Shown piece after piece: positions 13,801-26,900 of a DNA stretch of 64,000 nt. Both the position numbers and the translations under genes were made by a program. Where the stretch lies: the NCBI GenBank assembly GCA_036898135.1, contig CM072511.1:27304610-27368609 (forward strand), read 5' to 3'. Under the pieces are notes generated by a model, which saw only the letters and a program-made list of their open reading frames with translations, had not been told where the DNA came from and made no database searches. Positions within the stretch are counted from its first letter, which is position 1, and each line of letters starts with the position of its first letter. The DNA comes from Oncomelania hupensis (lineage: Eukaryota; Mollusca; Gastropoda; Littorinimorpha; Pomatiopsidae).

Positions 13801-16543
13801 CATAATAACATTAGCAATTTCTCCGCCGTATAGTTTTACATCAAAAATCCAGTGACAGGTTGCTTTAACAATTTTAGAAATGTTCCCTTCATCACGCAAT
13901 ATGCGCGTCAACCAACTAACTTTCAGAGCTGACATAAACGATTTAACGTCTAACATCTTCAAGCCACCATGCGTATAATCCTGACACGCACGAGTGCGGT
14001 TAACTTTATCCGGTTTATTATCCCAAAGAAATTTGTAAAGCATATTATTAATAGCATTCAAACACTCAGCGCCTGGGTCTGGTAAATTCATTAGCAAATG
14101 AGTAACCTTTGAAACGGCGAGAGTTTCTCATTCTTATTACAGTTACCATAATCACTAGAGCTGGGTACCGTGGGTTAAAGTCGTACCGGCATTACAGCGG
14201 TATTTTTAGATCGTATCGGTATTTCATACCGGTATACCGCGATTTTAAGTGTTACAATCAAATGGGATATGGCACTGACAGTAGTGACCGAGGCAAAAGA
14301 AAGATTGTCATACACTTCAAAAGAGTTTCCTATCCTATCCTATCCTATCCTATCTTATCCTATCCCGTAAATCTGAAGTCGTTGGGGCACCACAGATGAA
14401 AACAGTTTCAAAGAACCACATTTCCATAGAAACTGAAGCTTTATTTTTGCTTGAACGTTTTCAAAACAAATTATGATAAATCACTGTTTAGAACATCAGC
14501 AAACTTTAAATCACAAAATCAAAATAGAACAAAATCATTTAACGGGAAAGGTCTTTAAGAACTTTAGGGGTTCAGAAGAATTGGCGACTGGTACCATGCT
14601 CAAACGTGTGGATAAGCTGCTGTTCTTATAAGTCCTTCTTCAAGAACAGCTGCCTATCCACATGTTTGGGCTTTAGGCTCGCTGTCTGGGCGGACAAGAT
14701 GTCACCCACTGTCGCGTTATGTGTTGTCGAGATTTCCCAGTAAACCGGACCTTGGACACTTGCACCGGTATACCGTACCGTCGTGTTTCAGAACCTGAAT
14801 ACAGTTACGTATTGGTAAAACCGTCCAGCCATAATCATCACCACCACTGCAGTCATCATCATCGTCATCACCACCCCCTACTAATACAACTGTCTGTGCA
14901 GGAAAACCTGGGTGCCAACGTACGTGATGCTGCATGGGTCTAACTTGGTGTTTTACAAAGACCAGAAGGCAACGGCCCAGAAGCCAGGCTCTCCACATGG
15001 AAAACCAGAACTAGTCATCAGTCTAATAGGAGCAAAAGTGGACTTCAACCCCCCTAAAGACTTCACTAGCCGCCGTAACACTATCATGGTAAATTCTCAA
15101 ACATTTCACACACATGGTGTGTGTGTGTGTATTTATATATATATATGAATAAAAAATAACACAGCCACGGACGAAAACATTTAAGTTAATTTTATTTGAA
15201 CACTGTTTGAAGATAGGGTCAAGCTTTAACATTAGGGCTGCAGTTATTTGCTTTGCTCTTGCAATGTTGTAAAAGGTAAAGGTGGTCCCATAGCCTTGTG
15301 GCCGTAGGGGAACATGATGTTGGAGATCACACTTATCTTGGGCCAGCGCGCGTAATGAGGGTGATGCCCATCTCTCTCCCTCGCTGCTTTACCTTCCCCT
15401 CCCTTAAGAGAGTAGGTACTCAGTCACTGTTGAGTCAACTGGGGGCGATGTTATTTGTCGCTTCACGTTTTGAGGTCACCCATCCAAGTGCTAACCGCAC
15501 TGGAAGGTGCTTAACTTGCGACACAGTAGTAGCGAGTGCTCCAACCACTGCGCTATCCGACACCCCAGTGTGTGATGTTGTAGTTGTTATAATATCAGTG
15601 TCTCACAGCACCCTTGTAACGCTAAACATTCAAATGTTACGGGCAACCTTAACGCTACTTGGGTGTCAGAGATCAAGCAAGTGTAAGTTTTGTGTAGGCA
15701 AATGCCTCAAAAGCCTCCAACAATCACATTGAGGTCAGCATAACGTTCAGGCCAGCTGTACTGCCTACCCTCGTATAAATCAAGTCAAATAATTTTACTG
15801 TGAAGTTTAGACGCGAGGAATGTGTTACGCAATCACACGATAAAACACACACACACCCACCCACACACATGCAAGTAGTATAATGTAAGCTGCTTGTTAT
15901 TACTTACTACTATTATTTGTTTTTATGATTCAGGGTGGAGAATTTTCTGCGGATTTCCGCGGAAGGCATTTGCATTTCCGAGAAAAAATATTGAGTTCTG
16001 AGATTTAGGCCTACAAATCAAGATTCTTAACTTTGTTGAAAGGCATGTGCATAAAACATTCTTTTTTTTTTCTTTTTTTTTTTGTTTCTATTCATGTTTA
16101 CTTTGTGCTTTTTGCTTTCAGGAGAGGCCCTAAATTACTTTCAAAATTGCATACATTCATTTTCTTCCAGGGGGCGCCCCCTACCGGGGCTTGGCCCCTG
16201 GATCCCAACGGGGCCTAAGGCGGCCCCTGGGCCCCGGCCAGATTTCAGAGATTTCTTGATTCAATTGTTCTCCACCCTGATGATTATTGTTACAGCTATC
16301 ATTGACTGCGGGCAGTCAATTTCTCTTGAACACCGATGACGACAAAGTCATCCATGAATGGCTGGTGGCTCTCAAGATTGCTTCCAATGACCTTTCTGAG
16401 GTTTATTTTTTGCATTCAATCTATTATTCATGTATGTGTGTGGTTTGTGTTGCCTGATATGCTGTGTTTGCATATGTGTGTGAGGAGCAACAAAGAACAA
16501 ATGTTAACTTTGATATGGCTCTATATAAATTAAATTACTCTTG

Positions 16544-16610
<67 letters not shown>

Positions 16611-16966
16611 AGTGTTTTAGATCCTTAAAAAATGTGAAGGTATTCATACCTCCTGAGTCAAAATGTAAAGGGTATTCATACCCCCAGCTGAATTTTAAAA
16701 GGGTACAACCATTCGCAAGTACTTTGTTGTTTTTGCTTCATTAATTTGTATGCAAGTTTCTTGACATCATGACATATGATATTGTGACAGTGTCTAGTGT
16801 GTTGTGAAGCAAAACAGACTGTTCTTGACTTAATAAAATTTTGAAATATCCAAGATGAAAATATTGTTTGATGTACATGCCTACAGTTTAGTGTCCACAA
16901 CATTTGAAATATCCAAGATGAAAATATTGTTTGATGTACATGCCTACAGTTTAGTGTCCACAACAA

Positions 16967-17057
<91 letters not shown>

Positions 17058-17913
17058 TCTCTTCACAAAATTAGTGAGAAATTAGTTAATACATTTGTAA
17101 CAATTTATCTGTCTTTTATTGTGTACTGTACTTCATGCTTGTTAATTGCATAAGTAAGGCTGCATCAACTTTAATTTGTCATTTTGAAATCGCAGAAAAG
17201 GATGCAACAACAGTTACATTAGTCAACTCCTGACTCATCACATGCTATTCATAGCATGAACTGAATTAAAACACATCCTAAACTCCCATACAGAAGCTAA
17301 GCCAATGTCTTGGTTTCAATCATGCTCACCCTGCCATTGACAGCAAAGAAAATCAGATTCAAGATAATTAGCATATGCCTAATGCGAAAGAGTGGCCAAG
17401 AAAATGACTATCACGCTAAATGATGCTAAACAAGTGTTCCATTTTCAGCACATTTTGATACGGTTTCTGCCACTGCGGAACACTTGTTCAGCATCATGTA
17501 GCAGGTCTGCGTCCAGGTGCTTTGAAACACTCTTTTTCTTAGCCAATCTTTCGACAGCCAACCTGTTTCTCTTTGAGTTTTTCACTCGATTCTGTTCACT
17601 GAACCCGAAGTAGTCTCTTCCCTTGCGGATACGTCATGATCGGTCGTCTGCTACAGGAGCATAGGCACTTGAACGTTGCAATTCCTGCTAGTGATTGTTG
17701 AATCTCAGAACAGACAACTTCTTCAAAAAATGCGGAACGTACATAAGTACAATGCGCAAGTTGCGATAGCCTCCGTGACCGTACCTCCGCTGATAAATTT
17801 CTTTACGTTTTCAGACCTCCTCCAAGAAAAAACCCATTACGTGATGAGTGATTTTGGATGCCAAGAGGTATAATACCTCCAAATGTACGTGATCTAAAAC
17901 ACTTATATTATTA

Positions 17914-17989
<76 letters not shown>

Positions 17990-20900
17990 CATTATTATTA
18001 TTATTATGCTTTTGTAATTGTATTTCTATTTGTTTTTGCTTCAGCAACAAGAAAGAGAATTCAGAGAGACTACATTAAACAGGAAAGGTGAGTTGAGAAG
18101 TCTGAAGTGGACATGGAAGATTAATTTGTAGAAAATGACTTCATTTGTGTGTATGATTTTTTTTCTTCTTTCTCTGTGCCCCTTGTTTAGTGTTGAAATT
18201 AGTTGTGTGTTGTGTGTGTTGTGTTTTGAGGCAGGGAAGAGGTTGAAAGAGTGTGAAGATTGAGGAAATGATGTGTTTGGAGTATATTTCTTTATTTGAC
18301 ACTATAGGTGTTTGTATTGTTTGTTTCTTTGTTTTTTTTTTTTTAAACAACAAAAGTTGGTCCATAGTTTGCATTGTATAATTTAATCTCGACACCATTG
18401 ACGTTTTGAGACAAACAGGTGTGGATCAGAAATAGTTTGCAATATCAATATACTTCATCTTTTAATATTTTGTTACCTGCGAAAAATTGTACAAATATTA
18501 GAGAGATGGCAGGAAGGCTGCTTTGTGCTTGATTGGACCCCTGTTGAGTGTATTCATAACTCCCAACAGTTGGTCTCACCATTACTACCTCGGGTCTTTT
18601 CACACTAGGTGCTGTCTGACGTGAAGTCTCGCCCACGTATTAATTTTATTTCATGCTGTGTTATATGCTTGCTGAAGCACAGACAAACACACACCACTAA
18701 TGAAAGACCCGCTGCTACAGCGTAAGGTAATACCTCCTTAGGCTGTAATTGTAGCATGCTTGGTTTAAAAGAGTGATGGGTCTGAGGAGCTTTTGGGAAA
18801 AATAAAAAGTGAGGTTACTGAAGGAAAACACAACATATTAGCCACTTAAAAAAAAACCAAAACAAACAAAGACCTTATAATTGTGGATATTGTTTTGTAA
18901 AATCTTAAGCTGTGTCAGTTCAGTTATTAAGGATGTGTTATTTTTAGATTCAAGAGGCACGATGATTATTTTCCCCATTTTTACACAAGAAAACGTTCAC
19001 ATTTGTGCACAAGAAAATTTGACAAGATACAAACTGCACTATATTTATAGTCTTGGCAATGCAAATTTCACTTCTTACCCTGTCTGAATGTGTGTTTGAG
19101 AATTGTGCTGGTCATGTGGAAACAAAATGTGCAATGGATTACAATCATTTCTGGATATCCCAGGCGAAACAGAATTGCTAATAACTAAGCAACACCCAGG
19201 ATACATATATATTCAAATTAGAACAAGATGGCAAGCCATTCAAATGTATTTTCAGAAATTCACACGCATAGCCACAAAAAAAAGCCATTTTTAAAAGCGT
19301 TCTTGATGTGTTGTGACTTAGCTTTTATTCTAACGAAACATACAGAAAACAGTGAATTATAAAACTCGATTTAAACTATCTGCAAATCAAAACATATCAG
19401 TATCAATTCAGCCAGTTTATAGATACAGCGCAAAATGGGCTTAGGAAATGATGAAGCACAGCGATCTGGACCTTATGCAGAGGTGCCAACCAGTACGGAT
19501 TGACCATATTTAATTCCGGCGAAGTGAATTACATACGGAAATACGGTAGCTTTTATAAAAATACGGAGGAAAAGTTGCCGATCGTTTATCTTTGCCAGCG
19601 GTGCTTCTGTACCGGTTTCTGGTCTCATAATAGTACTCCTGCACTCACTGAACGTCGCTGTGTTCAACAAGCTGATTTTCATGGTGATTTTAGAGTAAAA
19701 CAAGTGTGGTGTTCAACAAGCTGATTTTTATCATGATTTTAGAGGATTGAAAATAGCCTTCTGTTTCAGAGGGAAGCCTGTCGTTACTTTATAGTGTCAT
19801 AGGCTAGGTTTTGCGAGAAAAAAAAATACTGACAAGTGTTAAAAAATACTGACAAACGGGTCCGGAAATACTGACAAGAAGATTAGGGGGTTGGCACCTC
19901 TGCTTATGTGAAGATACAAATACCAACAATGTAACATACTTAGCAGCAGTTACACTATCTGCACAGTACCAATGATGAATTTGGGTTCAGTTATAATTCA
20001 GAGAAGGCAAAAATATGTTCTAAACAAAGAAGTTAAATTCGGAGTGACGGACAGACTGCTACTGAAGAATAACCCATGATCTAAAGTACCTGTTTATTTA
20101 AACTCCACAAAATCGCTTCTGCCATTTTTAAGAGATTGAGCAAAACGTGTTTAGCAACAAACATGTTTGCATTGACCTTGACCTTTGTGGTAGAGCAATT
20201 TTTATACCATGGGAGGCAGGGCACTAACTTAAGTAATGTTCCTATGAAGTTTGGCCAAAATCTGTTAGGTAATTCTTGAGATAATGGCTTCCAGCGGAAA
20301 GACCGACCAATGGACAAACTGACATTTGGCTCGTTCTGATCCCTCCCGACTATTTCAAAGTATTTTCAGATAAGCCTGTAAAACACAAATTGGACTAGGG
20401 TCAGCTTGCAGTTAATTAGGTCCAGATGTAAAAAAAAATTCCATATAAAACTTGAAATATCACAAGGTTTGCATTCAGTTAATCAATAGCTGATACTTTG
20501 ATAAATACCAGGCACCAAATGTCATGAAACGTGATCATGGATTGAGAAACAGCAAATTAGGCATCCAGGTGATCTTATATTGTATTTGTCAGTTTAGTTG
20601 CCAAAGACATTTTTATTTTATAGGTGAGAAAACAATTCACTATTGGACACATTTGAAAGACATTGGTGTCTTGTTATCACTTAATACAACTACAGCAAAT
20701 AGAATCAGAAAAATCAGGTTCAGATTCAGATGTGTGTGTATATGTATGTGTATGTGCGTGGGTTTTTGCGTGGTTTTATTTAGCTACTCCCGAATTAACA
20801 GCAACTGTGATCTGATTAGGTGTAAACATGTAAGCCAGAAATGTTGGGGATTATAAACAAGATGGCCAGCCATTCAGATGTATTTTTAGACGCTGACACG

Positions 20901-23900
20901 CTTAGCTGAAAAATATGCATTTTCAAAAGAATCTGCTACCCCGAAAGTATCAAATTCAAATCAGCCAATTTTGCGATACAGAGCAAAAAAAAAAATTTTC
21001 AATAGAAAATGACGGGTACCTTTGAGGAAGTACAAATAGAATGGTCTGATGTTCTTAGCAGTATTTAAAGGTATCTCTCCCGAGAAAAAAGTTTGTATTT
21101 CGGTAGAGTTATTATTGAGATAAGGCAAAAAGTGTGTTTTGAACACACAAAAAAAGTGGCATTCAGATTGATTGACCCACTGGCTGACCGAATGGCCAAC
21201 CGATTGACTGACAAACAAAAGGATGGCCCATGATTTGAAGTGCCTGTATGCCAAAACACAACTGAATCACTTCAGCTATTTTTTAGACAGTGAGCAAAAC
21301 GTGTTTAGCCCACAAATAGACTCTAGTGACCTTGACCTTTGTGTGATGGCACGAGAGGCAGGCTTCTAACCTAGGTAATTTTCCAAGAAGTTTTGTCAAA
21401 AAACTGTCTTGAGATATGGCTTCCAATGGAAAAACAGACCCACATTTGGTTCCTTCTGATTCCCTCCTGACCAAATACGTCTGGGAATGCTAAAAAGAAA
21501 AGCAACTAATTTCACAACATAAAGCAACAATATTAGCGCTAGTTATTTTGTCAGAGTTGAATGACTGTGTAAGTGCGACCATTGAGAGATGAATGACTCT
21601 TTGAGCTCGTGAGTGGCACCGTCACCACAATAGTTTTTATTTCAGGCACCTCCCGAACCATGTCGGATAGTGGGAGTATCCAAGGAGGGGATGACCGTGG
21701 AAAACCTAATATGTTAGGCATCAGAGCCAAGCTGCTCAACTTGCTCGTTCGCAGACCCACACAGGATGAGCTGGTCAAGCAGGGTATTATAAAAGGTAAG
21801 ATTGCTCACGCAAGTTTCTAAGGGAACAGTGGCTCAGTTGCACAAAGAAATAATCTGTGAAATTGTGCTGTGTTATAGTGTTGGATGATACTTTACTGCT
21901 CAAGTTAGTGTCCAGTTATTTCGGGCCCAGATGTGTGGCAGGAAAATAGGTTCAAGGCATTGGACAATAGTCATGTGAAAAGAGAGAGAGGAATAGGTAG
22001 AGGTGCCTGGAGTTACTGTTGTGGTTTTGAGTCGTGGATATCCTTAAATCATTAGGCCCCAATGTCACAATTTTGTAACTAGGGTAAGGGGAAGTAACCA
22101 CTGAACAGTACATGGACCCTCTGTTTAAAATATTTACACCACAGTGTCTAATGGGCAAATGATTTGTCATTAGTGCATATGTAAATTGTATGGTTTACAT
22201 TTGTTTCAGTCCAAGCGGTTTTTTCTGCCTTTTTTTGTGTGACTCACATGTGTAGCAGTGTGAGTCTGTGTACTCTTCCCTCCCAAAAATTTTCCAGATT
22301 TTAGCAAATCTGAAAGATAAGTCCTAAATAGTTCAAAAATTATATTTTAAAAAAAAGGTCTGTACGTCCGACTGTCTGTCCGTTCATCTGTCTATCCACT
22401 GTCCGTTGTCTGCCGTCTGTCTGCGCAAGAACTTTAAAGTGGCTAAGTACTCAGAGTCTATTTTAACTATCACAACCAAACTTAGTAATAAGGCATTTAT
22501 CAATGAGACCTCAAAAATGATCAGTGAATGAATGACTGCACTTCAAGGTCAAGGTCACAGTCATGAAATAATATAAAGTCAAATGAAAAATTGTCACAAA
22601 ATTTCCCTTTTTTTTTAGGTTATTAATATTGAACTTGTGATTATTTGGTGCATGATAGATATCAATGAGACACACATACTGTGCAAATATGGTCAACCTC
22701 ACTCCAAAGTCAAGGTTACTGGAGCTGTCCAAAGCTGGTGTATAGGTACTTTGAAGTGACCTTGACCCTAAATTAAGGGGGATTTAAAGTCCAAGCTTGT
22801 TGTATTTAGAGATTATAGATTAATCATTAATATATTTTCCGTTTTTGCGTTGATCTTGAAGGTCAAGGACATTTTAGACCTTGCAAAAACATACAAAAAA
22901 ATAGGTTATCCTACCGTGGAATGGCTGTTTATTTAACCCATAGTATGCAATACCATTGGGTGATTGATCCGAGATCATGTGAGGGTCAAGGTCATCCCAA
23001 GGTCAAGGTCACTGAAGGTCAAGGTCATCCCAAGGTCACTGTTCTTTTTGGCATAATACAACTTTTGCTGTACTTTATTTGATAGTATATGACTGTATTT
23101 GGCACCAGAGATCAATGTCATCTCAAGGTCAAAAGCATAGAAAGATCAAAGTCGGTATTACTTTGCATTTTAATGCCATCGTTTCATTTTGGTTTTCATT
23201 AGCATTCATATTGAGTTTTATAAGGAGCATCATGTGAGTCATATGGGCTTTGCTCTTCTAGTTTCTGTGATCAATTGAAACGGCTAGCAGCAAAAGGGTT
23301 AATGTGACCCTATTAAGGATGAAGTGTTTTGCTTAACGTGCAGTGGGAGCAGTGCAGAAGGACTGTACTTTAAATTAGGTGATTTTGATTGTGTAAGGTG
23401 CTAATGATCATATCATGATGGCATTGATGTAGATGTTTATTTGTGATGCATCAGTTCTCATCCTTGTCCAGTAATCCGTGCTGTTGGGCTTAAATCTAAA
23501 AGTGTTCCATTGTTTCAGGCTAAAAGCTTTTTAAAATGCATGTTATGATGCTTGTATTATGTACCCATTGGTCAAGACAGTTTACTCGTTGTTAATTTTC
23601 TAACCTTTGTTAGAGTGGGGTGGTTTTCTTCGCTCACTTGGTTCTTTGTGCAAGGTACTAGAAACAGACGCAGTTATATGCTTAATTGCTTTTTACTGTA
23701 CTGTTCTTCTGAGTTCAATATGGATGTACTTTGTAGTAGTTTCAATGAACAGTTATCCATAGGTTCCTCAGCACAGCATGCCTAAAAGGTGCCGCCGACC
23801 TTAATCAAAGTAGCAGAAAATGTTGAGGAATACGCCTACATGCAACCTATGCTTAATAGAGCTTTGATGTTCAGTTTTCACAGAGCCAAGAGGCAGGCCA

Positions 23901-26900
23901 ACTTTAGTTGAAACTGGCCTATTTAGGCTTTCTTGTGCCCAAGGCCTTAGTTAACAATCCGACTTAAAGCCTGCATTAAGAATAAGAGGCAAACATTGTC
24001 AGTGCAATGCCTTTATATGACAGAGAAGAATAAATCAATGGGTTGTTATGATATCATACCACAAGTATATCAACTAACAAGTTAGTATCTCGTATTGCCC
24101 CCAGTCGACGTGCGGTGGTCCCATTGCCATTGGTTTTAGCCACAAGCTGAGACGGGGGTATCCCAAACCTAAAAATAGAATAGAGAATTCTGGGAAATCT
24201 TATAACTAGCTACGGTTGCAGTCGTGGTCGCCATTTCTCGCGAAGATGTGCTGGCTGAAATTAAACGAAAGTTGGGAGAGGAACTGCATATTTCTGGTAG
24301 TGAACAAAGGCTTTGCTCAATTATGGAAGGAGAACACGATGGATTTATAGAAACATGCACACATGTATGTGAGCTCAGTGCAGGCGATCGTGAGTCTCAG
24401 TGAACGATTGATCGCCATTGTCATCGATTCAGCTGCTCAGATCGCTTCGATGTGATGTTCATTTATCGCTTGAATCACACTGTATAATGCACATGCAAGT
24501 TCTGTCAAAGATATGATGATTTGAGCATATGTTTGATTCCGTACCGACTGGAAGGTGGGGTGGAAAAATTCAATCATGGTGATGATCAATCCTATTTTGC
24601 AATGGTGGTTAGGCCTACTTTATTGTGTATGGTCACGGGTACTTACCTTTTGTAGTTTGTGTGCTTTTTGTCCTGTCGGCCTTGAGTGTTTGCGTCGCCT
24701 TGGCTCGTTGTACTTTGTTGTGGTCTCGCTCTCTTTTGATTTTTGAAAGCAAATTCAAATTGCATTGTTATCCAGCAGCATGCGAGGTCAAATTAGACGA
24801 ATTCAGATCTAACCAATCTTCTTGTGACGCCATTTTGCGTGTGTCTCGTGTGCCATGCACCAGTCGCGAAGAGTCCTGCCGACGTCATTTCAGAAAAAGA
24901 TTTCCCTACCCATAATTCCCCTGGGTTTTGAAGTTTCTAAAAAATTATTTTAGGCCGATGACGCTCTATGGAGCACAAAGCATGTAAAGGGAAGCAACCG
25001 GTTGTACGCGCACGTCGACAGAGCCATAGAAGGGAGATACTAACTTGTTAGTTGATATACTTGTGATCATACATAATAATAATAATAATCAAGCGCAATG
25101 AACAGTGATCTGTGGAGATTGTTTATACAAGACAGCAAGGAACGGCATTCCTAATTTTGAACCTTAGCTTTAATGCATCTAATACTAGTATTAAGGGAGG
25201 GAAGAAACCAGGATTGCAGAGAGAACCCTCAGTGCCTGCAAAAGTCTTGTGTGCCTTCATTTAGTAAAGAAGATTGACCCCAGAGGGGACCAAACCCACC
25301 ACCTCCAGCATTGGAAACTAGCACTGTCAATAACTGATACGGTTGTCCCTTTATAAAAGAAAAATGTGGTTACCAACACTAACTTGTTAAGGCAGTGATA
25401 ATAATACTGATTATTCAGTGAGGATTTCCCAATCAACATTTGACAACATTACATTGTCTTGTATTTTAGTGCTTTAGAGGCTTGTCTCTAATAGGGTTTC
25501 TCCACTCTGTTTAGGAGGAATCGCATTGAGAATAATAGTGTGGGACAGCTGTTTCAACTATAAAAGGTAGCCATTGTCTCTTTGAAGGACACCAAAAAAA
25601 AAATCCAATCATTATGACGCATGTTGTCCATTGTTTGTTATATTGTATTTGCGATTTGACATTTATATGTAACTACTGTTGTTGCCTTATTCACAGATGC
25701 GGTATTTGGGTCCTCTTTACAAGATCTGTGTGCAAGGGACAAATTTGTGGTTCCTAACTTTGTTGTGGAATGCATCACTGCTGTGGAAAAGAGAGGTAGT
25801 TACATCTACTTTGACATTTTATACTAATGACAGTTAAGGTGGCATAATTTCAAGTCTATTCCAGTTGTGCCTTTTGTTTTTTAAACCTAAAGTCTGGTTA
25901 TTCTGTGTTGAAACAACAATACATTTTTTTCTTGGTCACATCTGATATCCTCATCTGGCCAATTTAGGCTATAGCCCATGTTGCCTAAAATTATGCTGTC
26001 TATACTGCAGTAGATTGTAGTATGATTTTTAGCTCGCATGCATAGCAATGTGAGTCTATGTATTTGCCCCCCTTTCTCCCCTCCCTACCCCCTCTCCCTC
26101 TCACCAAAAAACAACAAAATCAAGATTTTTGCAAATCTGTGGGAAGTGAGTCCTAAATAGTCCAGAAATGACATTTAAAAATTAAAAAATTTGTACATAC
26201 ATCTGTCCTGTCCTGTCCGGTGTTTGCTGTCCTTCTGTGCAAAACTTGCAACTGGGTTAACATCTCAGAACCTATTTTAACCATCACAACCAAACTTGGT
26301 AAGCTAGTGAGACTTCATAAATGATCACTGACTGAATGACTTCACTTCAAGGTCAAGGTCACAAAATCAACAAATGTTAATCAAAAAATTAAAATTTTTG
26401 ACAAAAATTCACTTTTTTTGTAAGTTACTAATATTGAATTTATGATTCTTTGGTGCATGATCAATATCAATGAGACACACATACTTTGCAAATTTGGTCG
26501 ACCTCACTCCAAGGTCTAGGTCACAAGAGCTGTCCAAAGTCATTTGTATAGGTATTTTGAACTGAACTTGACCTTAAACTATTAGTGATATAAAGTCAAA
26601 ACTTGTTGTATTTAGAGATGATAGATCTTTTATATATGTTCCGTTTTTATGTTGACCTTGAAGGTCATGGTCATTTTAGGCCTTGCAAAAAACATTTTTA
26701 AAAAGATAATCGTACAGTGGAATGGCTGTATATTTAACTTAGAGTATGCAACAACATTGGGTTATTTGATCATACGTGAGCATCAGCAGCCGTGTGAAGG
26801 TCAAGGTCATCCCAAAGTCAAGGTCAGTGAAGGTCAAGGTCATTCCAAGGTCACTGTTTGTTTGCGTAATAAAACTTTTTCTGTAGTTTATTTGATCATA

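Noticed and set aside
15500..15562. tRNA gene
   Set aside because: A-box-like start only. It merges with a 5S-like segment and a SINE body and does not form a cloverleaf with an anticodon arm that I can support.
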